A stretch of 34,997 bases of DNA from Candidatus Omnitrophota bacterium (lineage in GTDB: Bacteria; Omnitrophota; Gorgyraeia; Gygaellales; Profunditerraquicolaceae). The DNA lies in NCBI GenBank assembly GCA_028715785.1, contig JAQURC010000003.1, positions 155,423 through 190,419 on the forward strand. Reading direction: 5' to 3'. How positions within the stretch are numbered: position 1 is the first letter of the stretch; each line of letters starts with the position of its first letter. The translations under genes and the position numbers were made by a program. Shown here piece after piece: positions 6,187 through 15,100 of this stretch. The notes beneath the pieces were generated by a model that saw only the letters and a program-made list of their open reading frames with translations, was not told the DNA's origin and ran no database searches.

Positions 6187-7143
6187 TTTTAACGCCTCAT
6201 GGATAATCTTTACCACTTCCTCTTTGGTTTTAACCCGCGAAGACCTTTCTCTTAAACGGCGCACCTTGCGCAATCCTTTGGTGTACCAGGTGTAAAACTT
6301 CCGGAAGATTACCACCCCGTTCCGCTCGCCGTAAAAATCGATACAAGCGTCTAGATGCTCCAGCATAACTTTAGCAATCTCTTTTTCCGCGGGCCGGCTG
6401 ACAACCTTGCCGCTTCCTAAGTATTCTTTTATTTCTTTAAATATCCAGGGGTTGCCCAAAGATCCCCGGGCAATTGCCAGGCCGGCGCATCCGGTTTCAT
6501 CCAGCATTTTCTTGGCTAGCAAACCGGAAAAAACATCTCCGCTGGCAATCAAAGGTATATCCAGAACCTTCCTGACCTCGCTAATGATATTATAGTCTAC
6601 CTGCCCGCTATAACCCTGGGTTTTGGTCCGGCCATGGATAAACAAAGCATTTACCCCGCAATCTTGCGCAAGCAAAGCAATCTCGCGGGCATTCACTGAA
6701 TCTTTATCCCAACCCAGTCGAATCTTTACGCTTACCGGAAGCCAGGATTCTTTGACCACTAATTTCAATAATTTAGCGAATTTTTTCGGTTCCTTTAACA
6801 ATCCTGAGCCTTCCCCCCGGCGCACCACTTTTTTTGCCGGGCAAGCCGCGTTAAAATCCAAAATATCAAATTTATAATTTTTTAAAACCTCCAAAGATTT
6901 TAAGATATATTGCTCTTCGCATCCCAATATCTGAACACCTAAAGGCTTATCCTTAGGCAGAGTTAAAAGCATTTGCTTGGTTCTCTTGCTTTTAAAGCTG
7001 ACCGAACGGCAATTGATCATCTCCACAAAAGCCAATTCCGCCCCGAATTTCCGGCAGAGCATACGATAAGGCAAATCCGTAATTCCGGCCATCGGCGCCA
7101 GAATTAAATTAGATTCGAGTTTTAATTTTCCGATTTTTAACAT
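6184..7143 (-). CDS. dus: tRNA-dihydrouridine synthase (Dus family)
   Basis: FMN-dependent enzyme that reduces uridine to dihydrouridine in the D-loop of tRNA. 319 residues, TIM barrel then a helical domain. APMAGITDLPYRMLCRKFGAELAFVEM (about residues 16-42) is the FMN-binding signature. FNAACPAKKVVRRGEGSGLL (about 97-116) carries the catalytic Cys. VKIRLGWD and LFIHGRTKTQGYSG are the substrate loops, and IASGDVFS and GLAIARGSLGNPWIF the FMN phosphate site. It resembles DusB most, but the subgroup is uncertain. It starts at an ATG about 10 bases after the inverted repeat at 7153-7200, with no clear ribosome site. Its stop codon is embedded in a repeat-like sequence. Confidence 0.93.
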   Translation of the reverse strand: MLKIGKLKLESNLILAPMAGITDLPYRMLCRKFGAELAFVEMINCRSVSFKSKRTKQMLLTLPKDKPLGVQILGCEEQYILKSLEVLKNYKFDILDFNAACPAKKVVRRGEGSGLLKEPKKFAKLLKLVVKESWLPVSVKIRLGWDKDSVNAREIALLAQDCGVNALFIHGRTKTQGYSGQVDYNIISEVRKVLDIPLIASGDVFSGLLAKKMLDETGCAGLAIARGSLGNPWIFKEIKEYLGSGKVVSRPAEKEIAKVMLEHLDACIDFYGERNGVVIFRKFYTWYTKGLRKVRRLRERSSRVKTKEEVVKIIHEALK

Positions 7144-7152
7144 TTAAAAACT

Positions 7153-7200
7153 AGGGGACGGTTCTATTCTTCTTAATTTTAAAGAATAGAACCGTCCCCT
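7153..7200. repeat. Perfect inverted repeat between pgi and dus
   Basis: 19-base arms (7153-7171 and 7182-7200), beginning AGGGGACGGTTCTATTCTT, separated by a 10-base loop. A T run follows on the plus strand and AGTTTTT on the minus strand, so it could terminate transcription in either direction. It fills nearly the whole gap between the pgi stop (7205) and dus. The GGGGACGGTTCTATT core resembles REP/REPIN-type dispersed repeats. Confidence 0.85.
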
Positions 7201-7204
7201 TTTT

Positions 7205-8602
7205 TCAAAGTATATATTCAGGATTTTTAATTAGAGGCTTATTCTTGATCTCTTCGGCGACTGCCTGTGGAATTCCGGGCTTGCCTAATTTATAATACAT
7301 ATAATTCTTGTATCCTTCCACTCCCGGCTGATCAAAAGCATTTACCTTAAGCAGTTCTCCTTCAAAGGCGGTGGCTAACTCAAAGAAAAATAATAAGGCG
7401 CCCCAGTTATAGGCGTTAACTTCAGGCATAATAATCGTGCAATTCGGACGGCTGCGGCTGACTAAAGCCCACGCGCAAGCTTCCTGGGCTAAACGCATAA
7501 GTTCGCTGAAACTTTTACCGGATAAGAAATCATGCTTAGCGGGTATTTTTAACTCGGTTTTGAATTTTTCCACCCGGATAAATGTCACTACTTTATTATT
7601 TTCCCCCTCGACATTATTTTGCTGGATGGAATGCAAGTCATTGGTGCCGGAGGCGGATATCGGCGTGCGGCCCTGATTATTCTTGCCTAAGCTTTCCGCT
7701 AAAAGCTGGACGTACCAATCGGCGGTGGATTTAAGAGTTTGCGAAAACGGCATTAAAATCGCCAGTGATTTTGCTTTTTTACGATAAAGTATCGTGTGCA
7801 GCAAGGCGTACATATAAGCTGGGTTTTTTAAAATATCCTCACTACTGCATCTTTCAAACATTTCCTTGGCGCCGGCCAATACTTCTGCTATATCCACACC
7901 GGCTATTGCCAAATGGAGCAGGCCCATATTAAACTCCGAGAACCTGCCGCCAACACCTTTTAAAAGCGGCAAAGATTGAAAACTCAAAATATCTTTTTTC
8001 TGCTCAAGTTCAACCTTCTTACGTAAAGATCCTGATTCAGGATCGGTAATCGCCAAAACCTGCCTGCCGTATTTTGCCCCCGCTCCTTTTCTAAGCCAAA
8101 CCTCGACTAAAATAAAAGCTGCTTTGGTCTCGGTAGTCTCGCCGGACTTGGAAATAACCACCACAAATGTTTTTTTGGGATTAAGGTTTTTCAATAACGC
8201 GGTTAAAGTATCCGGGTCAAGGTTATTGCCTTCCAAATAAATCCGCGGTAATTTTTTGCGTAAAGATTTAAATTCATTATAATAAGGCGCGCGCAGGGCA
8301 TCCTGGGCGGCTTTTAAACCCAGGTATGAACCGCCGATTCCCAAAAATAACACGTTCTCATATTTTCTGGAAATCTGACGGGCAAAATTCTTGATTTTTA
8401 CAATATCCTCTTTTTTCTGTTCAGGTAATTTTACCCATTCCAAACTTAATTTTACCCTTTCCACAGGGTCAGCAATAATCTTTTTTAAATGCGCGTCAGC
8501 CTTTTGCGCTTCAGGTAAAATTTCATCGATATCCTGCCGGCTTACACCGTGCTCCTGCGCGTTAAAATCGAACATATTGTTAAAATCAAATTTTAAACCC
8601 AT
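7205..8602 (-). CDS. pgi: Glucose-6-phosphate isomerase
   Basis: Interconverts glucose-6-phosphate and fructose-6-phosphate in glycolysis/gluconeogenesis. 465 residues, close to the shorter bacterial form (about 450) rather than the 550-residue E. coli type. LFLGIGGSYLGLKAA (about residues 85-99) binds the sugar phosphate. VVISKSGETTETKAAF is the SIS-domain phosphate loop. GVGGRFSEFNMGLLHLA is PROSITE signature 1, and FDQPGVEGYKNYMYYKLG near the C-terminus is signature 2. AGGAGATTAG precedes the ATG. It is probably co-transcribed with the 107-residue hypothetical gene 16 bases upstream. Confidence 0.95.
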   Translation of the reverse strand: MGLKFDFNNMFDFNAQEHGVSRQDIDEILPEAQKADAHLKKIIADPVERVKLSLEWVKLPEQKKEDIVKIKNFARQISRKYENVLFLGIGGSYLGLKAAQDALRAPYYNEFKSLRKKLPRIYLEGNNLDPDTLTALLKNLNPKKTFVVVISKSGETTETKAAFILVEVWLRKGAGAKYGRQVLAITDPESGSLRKKVELEQKKDILSFQSLPLLKGVGGRFSEFNMGLLHLAIAGVDIAEVLAGAKEMFERCSSEDILKNPAYMYALLHTILYRKKAKSLAILMPFSQTLKSTADWYVQLLAESLGKNNQGRTPISASGTNDLHSIQQNNVEGENNKVVTFIRVEKFKTELKIPAKHDFLSGKSFSELMRLAQEACAWALVSRSRPNCTIIMPEVNAYNWGALLFFFELATAFEGELLKVNAFDQPGVEGYKNYMYYKLGKPGIPQAVAEEIKNKPLIKNPEYIL

Positions 8603-8618
8603 CTAATCTCCTATGTAA

Positions 8619-8942
8619 TTATTGCTGAATAATCTTTACGGTAATACGCTGGCCGTCCTGCCAGGGCCAGAGCATGGCAAAAATAGTATTTTTTCCTGAA
8701 TCTTTATAATATAGCGTCTGGCCGGGCATGATCCCGCCAAAGCCGTCCACTGTTGTCCGGACTTTATGCTCCAGCTTGTTTTTCGACGGATAAACCGGTT
8801 CCCCGAACAAGCTTTTCAATTGCAAATTAAGTTTATCCAGCTCCTGCCGGATAATCACCCCTTCGAAGAAATTATCGCAATCAGTACGCAGCGTCTCAAA
8901 ACTAAACAACTTCATAACATTTCTAACCGCGCTAAAATCCAT
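8619..8942 (-). CDS. Hypothetical protein upstream of pgi
   Basis: 107 residues, not recognised. It has no signal peptide, membrane segment or cysteine pair (a single Cys in RTDCDNFFEG). The N-terminal half looks helical (FSFETLRTDCDNFFEGVIIRQELDKLNLQLKSLF). The C-terminal half has short beta-like segments (TVDGFGGIMPGQTLYYKDSG, ITVKIIQQ). AAAGGATGAGCT precedes the ATG at 8942, and the stop is 16 bases before pgi, so it is probably a real, co-transcribed gene. Function cannot be assigned. Confidence 0.65.
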   Translation of the reverse strand: MDFSAVRNVMKLFSFETLRTDCDNFFEGVIIRQELDKLNLQLKSLFGEPVYPSKNKLEHKVRTTVDGFGGIMPGQTLYYKDSGKNTIFAMLWPWQDGQRITVKIIQQ

Positions 8943-9000
8943 AGCTCATCCTTTTGGAATATTATAACATATCGGGAAAATATTCAAACTAAGTTTCAAA

Positions 9001-9438
9001 TTAAATAATTTTTAACAGGTTAAGCCCGGTTTTAGGATCAATATCTTTGCCGGCCCTCACCCCTTTTAACTCGATGATTACAGCTTCAACAACCAGAAAT
9101 ACCCTGGACTTGCCGCGCACGCATCCGGTTAAAACTTTATTCTTCTTGCCCATGCTGGCATGAATGTGTATTTGCGGGCCTTGGGAATTGGTAAAAATCG
9201 TGCCGATCCCCATTACCTCCCAGCCGTCCTTAAAGGCAAGTTTGTTGGGCTGCGGCGGGATAACCGGCTTTTTGGGCCCGGTAACTAAATCCCCCTGTTT
9301 AAGCGCGCCGACAAAAATCAGGGTTGCCGCCTTAATCCGCTCTTTCTTGGCCAGTCGGCTTAAATTATCAATTAAAACATCATCGTCTTCAAATTTTAAA
9401 AGAAAAACCCTGCCGATTGCCCCTTTAGTATATTTCAT
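9001..9438 (-). CDS. PPC (DUF296) domain protein
   Basis: 145-residue single-domain protein of the PPC/DUF296 family, found alone in prokaryotes and fused to AT-hooks in plants. The conserved core is IHIHASMG (about residues 90-97), whose histidines form the trimer-interface metal-like site. It is preceded by VGALKQGDL and EVMGIGTIFTNSQG and followed by TGCVRGKSRVFLVVEAVIIEL, the family's closing strands. The prokaryotic role is not settled; DNA binding and ligand sensing have both been proposed. It stands as a single unit between small ORFs. Confidence 0.88.
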   Translation of the reverse strand: MKYTKGAIGRVFLLKFEDDDVLIDNLSRLAKKERIKAATLIFVGALKQGDLVTGPKKPVIPPQPNKLAFKDGWEVMGIGTIFTNSQGPQIHIHASMGKKNKVLTGCVRGKSRVFLVVEAVIIELKGVRAGKDIDPKTGLNLLKII

Positions 9439-9463
9439 ATTTTTCCCTTGAGTGAAAATGAAG

Positions 9464-9661
9464 CTAAGAACGCATTATTAATATAATAAAACTCAATAAA
9501 ATCAGGATTGTCACTACTACCGCGATTACTTTTGGCTTAGAGTATTTTAGGCTGCTGATAAAACCTTTACTGCGCCCGAGGCTCTCCCCGCAGTAAAGGC
9601 ACAACAAGGCTTCATCATCAAAAATCGGATTTTTGCAATGCGGACAGATATATTCGGGCAT
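9464..9661 (-). CDS. Small zinc-ribbon membrane protein
   Basis: 65 residues. An N-terminal zinc ribbon, CPHC (6-9) and CLYC (about 21-24), in the pattern MPEYICPHCKNPIFDDEALLC, is followed by a single transmembrane helix VIAVVVTILILLSFIILI near the C-terminus. Such proteins are widespread and uncharacterised. It lies 15 bases downstream of the gene at 9677-9907, also a small membrane protein, so the two may be co-expressed. No specific function can be inferred. Confidence 0.7.
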   Translation of the reverse strand: MPEYICPHCKNPIFDDEALLCLYCGESLGRSKGFISSLKYSKPKVIAVVVTILILLSFIILIMRS

Positions 9662-9676
9662 AAAACAAGTTCTGCT

Positions 9677-9907
9677 TTAGATCGAAAATGATTGATAATA
9701 AGCGTTTATCGTTTTTAATGATTTAAGAGAAACTACGACTAACAGGTACGTTAAAACAAGGATTCCCGCGGTGATAATTATTTTTGCTTTTTTATCAAGA
9801 TGAGGATTTGCCCAGACCAAAGGCAGCATGAATGGACCCACACAAAGAAAAGATATGACCAGCGACCAGTTCTTAAAATACCACTTTGGCTTATTTTCAT
9901 TCTCCAT
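9677..9907 (-). CDS. Small two-helix membrane protein
   Basis: 76 residues with two predicted membrane helices: LVISFLCVGPFMLPLVWANP (about 15-35) and IIITAGILVLTYLLVVVSL (about 43-61). The segment KPKWYFKNWSLVISFLCVGPFMLPLVW resembles the membrane part of small uncharacterised proteins that often carry a separate zinc ribbon; here the ribbon is on the next gene. The start is 2 bases from the YkgJ stop, so these genes form a unit. Function unknown. Confidence 0.7.
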   Translation of the reverse strand: MENENKPKWYFKNWSLVISFLCVGPFMLPLVWANPHLDKKAKIIITAGILVLTYLLVVVSLKSLKTINAYYQSFSI

Positions 9908-9909
9908 AT

Positions 9910-10293
9910 CTATTTTCTCCTGCGGGCTTTAGACCTCTTGATTTTAGATTTATGCGCGACGCAGAGCATTTTAGCAATCGGGGCGATTTTTTTGCCTTCA
10001 TAAGGGAATTCCTTGCAAGTTACCGGTTTAACGGCATAATCAACCTTATGGACTCTGCACAAACCATCGGCGTCCAAAAAAACGCATTGTTCATCTTCAT
10101 AGCTGGTGCCGACCTTATACCCGGAAGGAAAAGCTTTGTCTTTTTCTAAATGGAAAAAATCGCCTTTTATACCCAGCGATAATATCTTTTTGGCCTCCTC
10201 CAAATCAATCCAGGCCCCGAGCCTGCAGCAATCCGCCTGGTTTTTACATTCAAGGCAATCGATAATTATTTTCTGTTTTTTAGTCTTTTTCAT
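9910..10293 (-). CDS. YkgJ-family cysteine cluster protein
   Basis: About 127 residues with the YkgJ/CxxCxxxxCC pattern: CLECKNQADCC (about residues 14-24), a central CVFLDADGLCRVH, and TCKEFPY. These probably hold zinc or an Fe-S cluster, though the family role is unproven. The ATG at 10291-10293 (MKKTKKQK) is preferred over the adjacent TTG. A TATAAT box ends only 7 bases upstream, so the message would be leaderless. It leads a group of small genes down to 9464. Confidence 0.85.
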   Translation of the reverse strand: MKKTKKQKIIIDCLECKNQADCCRLGAWIDLEEAKKILSLGIKGDFFHLEKDKAFPSGYKVGTSYEDEQCVFLDADGLCRVHKVDYAVKPVTCKEFPYEGKKIAPIAKMLCVAHKSKIKRSKARRRK

Positions 10294-10300
10294 CAAGCAT

Positions 10301-10328
10301 ATTATACACTTTTTATTATAAATCCCAA
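10301..10328 (-). promoter_or_regulatory. Promoter for the ykgJ gene
   Basis: TTGGGA (10323-10328), 16 bases, TATAAT (10301-10306) on the minus strand. The predicted start falls on the ATG, implying a leaderless transcript. Confidence 0.5.
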
Positions 10329-10360
10329 GCAGTTTTAAACAACCTGCGTAATTTTAAAAA

Positions 10361-10396
10361 AATAGCCTGACCTCTAGTTATAGAAGCCAGGCTATT
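10361..10396. terminator. Terminator after the cold-shock gene
   Basis: Long stem AATAGCCTG-A-CCTCTA / TAGAAG-C-CAGGCTATT with a few mismatches, followed by TTTTTTTAAAA on the minus strand and TTGTTTTTTGG on the plus strand. It is placed 14 bases past the csp stop and would end that monocistronic message. Confidence 0.85.
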
Positions 10397-10409
10397 TTGT
10401 TTTTTGGTT

Positions 10410-10610
10410 TTATAACTTGACTACATTCGTAGCCTGTTCGCCCTTGGGTCCTTTTTCGATGTTGAACTCGACTTCCTGACCCTCAGCCAAAGATTTATAA
10501 CCTTCACCCTGGATTGCGCTGTGATGAACAAATACATCGCTACCGGATTCAGGCGTGATAAACCCAAAACCTTTCTGGTCTGAAAACCACTTTACTTTTC
10601 CCTTTGCCAT
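10410..10610 (-). CDS. Cold-shock domain protein (CspA family)
   Basis: 66-residue single CSD that binds single-stranded nucleic acids and acts as an RNA chaperone. [37 protein letters not shown] shows both RNP motifs, KGFGFI (about 14-19) and VFVHHSAI (about 27-34), with the usual aromatic residues. GGAGAGGGGG lies about 9 bases before the ATG. The gene is bounded by terminators on both sides, so it is monocistronic. The 5' leader is short, unlike the long thermosensing leader of E. coli cspA. Which Csp paralogue it corresponds to cannot be told. Confidence 0.95.
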   Translation of the reverse strand: MAKGKVKWFSDQKGFGFITPESGSDVFVHHSAIQGEGYKSLAEGQEVEFNIEKGPKGEQATNVVKL

Positions 10611-10658
10611 TATTTACTACCCCCTCTCCTCTAAAATTTTAGTAAATAACGGCAGAAA

Positions 10659-10696
10659 CAAAAAACCGCGAAGGTTAGTTTTCTAAACCTCGCGGT
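10659..10696 (-). terminator. Terminator at the end of the tetR-RND-pabB operon
   Basis: On the minus strand ACCGCGAGGTTTAG, AAAA loop, CTAACCTTCGCGGT and then TTTTTTG. The stem has two imperfect positions. It lies about 80 bases past the pabB stop and closes the operon before the cold-shock gene. Confidence 0.85.
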
Positions 10697-10778
10697 CTAC
10701 AAACCTCTTATCCTTTATTCACTACGTTTATAAGTCTAACACATTTTTTGGATTTGTCCAGCAGAAAATTGTTTATTT

Positions 10779-11897
10779 TTAAGCCGGGGCAAAAGGCGCC
10801 TTGGCAAGGTCCGTAAGGAATTTGGCTTTAAGCAGCCCCTCGCTCCATTCTCCGTCGGAGGTTGAATCCCAGACTATCCCCCCGCCGATACCCATCTCCC
10901 CCTGATTGCCTTGGATCAAAAGCGTGCGAATGGGAATATTAAAAAACATATCCCTAGCCGGGCTGATATAACCGATGGCTCCGGTATAGATCTTACGTTC
11001 TTCTCTTTCCAGCTCACTGACTATCTGCATGGCCCGGATTTTCGGAGCCCCGGTAACCGATCCGGAAGGAAAAATCGAAGAAAACAGCCTATAGACAGGT
11101 ATATTCTTCTCGATCCTGGCAGTTACGGTAGAGGTCATCTGGCAAAGAGTTTTATACCTGGCTACTTCAAAAAGAGTTGGCGCCTTAATATTGACCCCCA
11201 TCCTTCCCAAGTCATTCCTTAAGAGATCGGCGATCATTACGTTTTCCGCCCGGTTTTTGCGGTCATACTTAAGGCGCAGCGGAGCGATTAAATCCGGGAG
11301 CATGCCGTTGCCTCGCGGCCAAGTGCCTTTCATCGGTTTGGTTACCAAGTGCGCCGATTTTTTCTTAATGAACAACTCCGGAGACAGGGAAAGAATATGG
11401 AACCGGTCGGTTTGGATATAAGCCGGATACGGCACAGGCTGCTCCTTTAAAAGCTGATAATAAAGAAGCAGCGGATCGCCGCAATATTTAAAAAGCAGCT
11501 TAATACAATAAGTAACCTGATATACGTCGCCTTTGGCGATATAATCTCGGATCGCGCCTATATCCAAAGAATATTGTTTGCGGGTGATATTTAACCGCAG
11601 GCCCTGCGGACAATCCGCGGGAGCCTGCCTGGAAAAATTAATTTTGTTTTGTTGCGGCGCCTTATACGCACCTAAATAAATAACCGGAAAATCATACTGC
11701 TTATCTTTGCGTAATTTCTTTTCGAAATTATATCCGGCCTCATAAGAAAAAAACCCGGCTAAATAATAACCCTTATCCAGCGCTCCTTCAATTTTTTCAA
11801 AGGCTGCCGTAAATAAAGAGGGATCGGCGCAGGATATAATAAATTCCGGGTCCTGAAATAAAAGCGGTTTTCTTTCGAATTGAGTTAATACTTTCAC
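10779..11897 (-). CDS. pabB: Aminodeoxychorismate synthase component I (chorismate-binding)
   Basis: Converts chorismate plus ammonia to 4-amino-4-deoxychorismate for folate synthesis, with a PabA glutaminase that is not in this window. 372 residues: short N-terminal region, then the chorismate-binding domain with RKQYSLDIGAIRDYIAKGDVYQVTYC, LSLSPELF, TKPMKGTWPRG (about 190), ENVMIADLLRNDLGRMG and SGSVTGAPKIRAMQIVSELE. PIKGT-type PMKGT with Lys suggests PabB rather than TrpE, and the short N-terminus agrees. It starts with GTG (11895-11897), 5 bases after the PII-like gene, so it belongs to the efflux operon. TrpE or isochorismate synthase are less likely alternatives. Confidence 0.88.
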   Translation of the reverse strand: MKVLTQFERKPLLFQDPEFIISCADPSLFTAAFEKIEGALDKGYYLAGFFSYEAGYNFEKKLRKDKQYDFPVIYLGAYKAPQQNKINFSRQAPADCPQGLRLNITRKQYSLDIGAIRDYIAKGDVYQVTYCIKLLFKYCGDPLLLYYQLLKEQPVPYPAYIQTDRFHILSLSPELFIKKKSAHLVTKPMKGTWPRGNGMLPDLIAPLRLKYDRKNRAENVMIADLLRNDLGRMGVNIKAPTLFEVARYKTLCQMTSTVTARIEKNIPVYRLFSSIFPSGSVTGAPKIRAMQIVSELEREERKIYTGAIGYISPARDMFFNIPIRTLLIQGNQGEMGIGGGIVWDSTSDGEWSEGLLKAKFLTDLAKAPFAPA

Positions 11898-11902
11898 GAT
11901 CT

Positions 11903-12199
11903 TTAGTAAGGGCCCTCTTCTAAATTCCAGGCAAAGGCCTTAAGGCCTTCTTTACCCAGTTTTTTACGCAATTCTTTAATAGAAGAAAGCAGTTGTTTTG
12001 CTTGAGCCTCCAGGCAGGCCGCGTATAAAATATTGTTCCTGCCCGGCCAAATATCATCCCCCAGATGGGTGCCTGATGCAGCGCCTCTGCCAAAAACTCC
12101 GTTTATTTTAGTGTAATTCTCCAAGGAACAATTTTCCAGGGCATCCATTACCTCATCATCAATCGCTTCATTATATGCAATCATTACCATCTTAAGCAT
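11903..12199 (-). CDS. PII-like protein associated with RND efflux
   Basis: 98 residues in the PII/GlnB-like fold family: MLKMVMIAYNEAIDDEVMDALENC, then KINGVFGRGAASGTHLGDDIWPGRNNILYAACLE, then KAFAWNLEE. It lacks the classical T-loop Tyr and the GlnB signatures, and resembles the small PII-like group found next to heavy-metal or RND efflux genes (PII-NG/DUF3240-like). The ATG at 12197-12199 is preceded by GGAGGCAAAAAAA, an ideal ribosome site, and overlaps the permease stop by 8 bases, so I reject the longer frame. It probably senses a small molecule or modulates the pump. Fold likely; ligand unknown. Confidence 0.8.
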   Translation of the reverse strand: MLKMVMIAYNEAIDDEVMDALENCSLENYTKINGVFGRGAASGTHLGDDIWPGRNNILYAACLEAQAKQLLSSIKELRKKLGKEGLKAFAWNLEEGPY

Positions 12200-15100
12200 T
12201 TTTTTTGCCTCCGTTCCTCTTAATTGCCGCTTCAAATACCGCATAGAGCGTGGGGACGAATAACATCGTAATTAAAGTCGACAGGGATAGCCCTCCGATC
12301 ATGGTAATGCCTAAAGGCTGCCAAATTTCCGAACCTTCGCCTGTTGAGAGGGCCAAAGGCAATAAGCCGGCCAGCGTAGTAATTGTGGTCATCAATACAG
12401 GCCTCAATCTATCCCTGCCTCCCTGGGTTACCGCTTCCAGCATCGTTAAGCCGCGGGCGCGTAAAATGTTGATGTAACTGACCAAAACAATGGCGTTATT
12501 CACAACGATCCCCATTAACATAACTATGCCTAGAAAAGTGATTACGCTTAAGGTTGTGCCGGTTAGGACAAAACCTAATATTACTCCGGTAAAAGTAAAA
12601 GGAATGGCAAACATGACAATAAAAGGATCCAACAAGGATTCGAATTGCGCAGCCATTACCATATAAACCAAAGACATGCCTAAAAGAAGCAATAGCGTCA
12701 AATCCATGAACGCCTTGCCTTGCTCCTCTGCTTCGCCGCCAAAGCTTATCATGATATCCGAAGGCACCGGAACCTTACCCAACCGGCTCTTAATATCTTC
12801 GATAACCTTGCCCATAGAGCGCTTATAAGTATTGCATTCGACCTTAACGATCCTTTCCCTGTTTTTACGTTCGATCTCAACCGGGCCGGAAACTTCATAA
12901 ACACGGGCAACGCTGCCCAGCTTGATTTGTTTTCCGCTAAAAGGCGAAACGATGGTCAAGTTTTCCACATCTTCCATTTCTGCGCGGAATTTATCTTCTA
13001 AGCGCACATATATATCGTAAGTCTGGCCTTTCTCGCGGTATCTGGTGGCGGTTGAGCCTTCAATGAAAGTCTTGACGCTATCGGCGATATTGAGCATACT
13101 AAGCCCAAGGCTGGAAGCCTTTTGGCGGTACACTTCTACCTTTAATTCCGGCCGGTTCAAATCCCGCGAAATTGTTACGTCTGCGGTCCCGGGAATATGC
13201 TCCATTATATCTTTTATTTTGTTAGCCAAAACATCGGTATCTTCAAAAGAATGGCCGATAATTTCTACCTGGATCTGCTTGCCCCCCATCCCCGTGATCA
13301 TCGAGCTCAAAGGATTGCCTGTTATAATATCTGTCTTGATCACCCCGGAAATCCGCTTGATCCTGCTTCTTACAACTTGAGCTATATCCTTTACGGAACG
13401 TTTCCTTTCAGTCTTTGGTATGAGCTTAACTCCGGCTGAAGTGATATGGCTTCCCGACTGCCTGCCCATCGATAAGCTCATTGCCGAACCCTGGCCGCTG
13501 GAAACATACATATACTTCTCCTCGGGGATATCCTGCTTAAAAATATCCTCAATCTTGGCGGCGACTTTGTCCGTCTCTTCTACACGCGTGCCCATAGGCA
13601 AAGAAATATTGGCCCGTAAATCCCCCGAATCTTCTTCGGGTAAAAATTCATTCCCTACAAACTTGACTAAAAACAGGCTGGCAATAAATGCCCCCAGGAA
13701 ACCAAAAATAACTATTTTTTTATGGCCCAGGCACCAGGCTAAAGATTTCGCATAGAATTCCTCCCAGCTCCTGAACCAGCGTTCGGATAAGTCATAGAAT
13801 TTAGAGAACAATTTACCCTTGCTTTTTGCAGCGCCATTATCGGCACGCATCCATTTTGAACAAAGCATCGGGCTAAAGGTTGCGGCGGTAAAAAGAGAAG
13901 CTAAAAGCGTAACCGTAATAATAATCGCCAGTTCCCCGAACATTATCCCCACTACGCCGGTTATAAAAAGCATCGGCAGGAATACAACCACGGTAGTAAG
14001 GGTGGAGGCCGCAATAGCTAAAAACATTTCCGATGTCCCGAAAATTGCCGCTTCCTTCGGGCGTTTGCCTCTTTCCAGGTGGCGGTAGACATTATCCACG
14101 ACTACAATCGCATTATCCACTACCATGCCGATAGCAATGGTCAGAGAAGAAAGGCTGATCGTATTGATAGTCTTGCCGCTTAAAAATAAATAAATGAACG
14201 CTACCAGCAAAGAAAAAGGAATGGTCAAGGCAATGATCAAGCTGGGCAAAAATTGCCTCAAGAAAAACCAGACGACTAAAATTACCAGAACCCCGCCTGT
14301 CCAGACAGTGGACTTTAAAGAATTAAGCGAATCAATAATATCCTTGGAAGAATCCATCATCGTGATAATTTTTACATCATGCGGTAATGTCGGCTTAAGC
14401 TGCTCAAGTTTTTTCTTGACCAGGTTGGCTACCGCCACTGTATTGGTCCCGGTTTGCTTTTGGACCATCATCATGATGCCTTGACGCCTATTTACACGGA
14501 CAATGCGCGTAATCTCCTTAAAACTATCTTCAACCCTGGCGACATCTTTCAGGTAGATCAGATTACCATTACGTTTGCCAAGGATAACCGAGTTTATTTC
14601 TTCGGGCACAACAAATTCGCCGGGGATGCGCAGGAGATAGTCGGTAAAGCCTGATTTTATATTTCCCGCCGGCTGCGTAACATTCTCTTTTTCTAAAATA
14701 TCCTCCACATCAAGGATGGAAAAACCATATCCTTGGAGCTTATCCCTGTCAACCCAGACATTGATCTGGCGCTCAAGGCCTCCGTTTAACTGCACTGTCC
14801 CTACCCCCGGCAGCTGCCTCAGCGGGTCCCCTACTCTTTTATCAATCAGATCGAAAAGCTCGGGATAACTCTGCTGGGCGGTTATGCCTATAAAAAGAAC
14901 GGGGACCATGGCGGTATTAAATTTGAATATGAAGGGGTTATCCATTTCATCGGGAATATCGGGCAGAAAACGCTTGGCTTGTTCGATGCGGTCGCGGATA
15001 TCGTTAGAAGCCTCATCAAGGTTAGTGCCCCAGACAAATTTCAGGCTGACTATTGAAGCCCCTTCTAAAGAACGCGAGGTAATTTTTTCTAAACCGGGAG

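Noticed and set aside
12200-12244. N-terminal extension of the PII-like protein
   Set aside because: The extra 15 residues (MRYLKRQLRGTEAKK) are encoded within the permease gene and precede a perfect ribosome binding site; the family begins at MLKMVMI.
13150-13170. tRNA T-arm-like GGTTCAAATCCCGCG
   Set aside because: It lies inside the RND permease coding sequence with no acceptor or anticodon arms around it. No tRNA or rRNA gene was found in the window.
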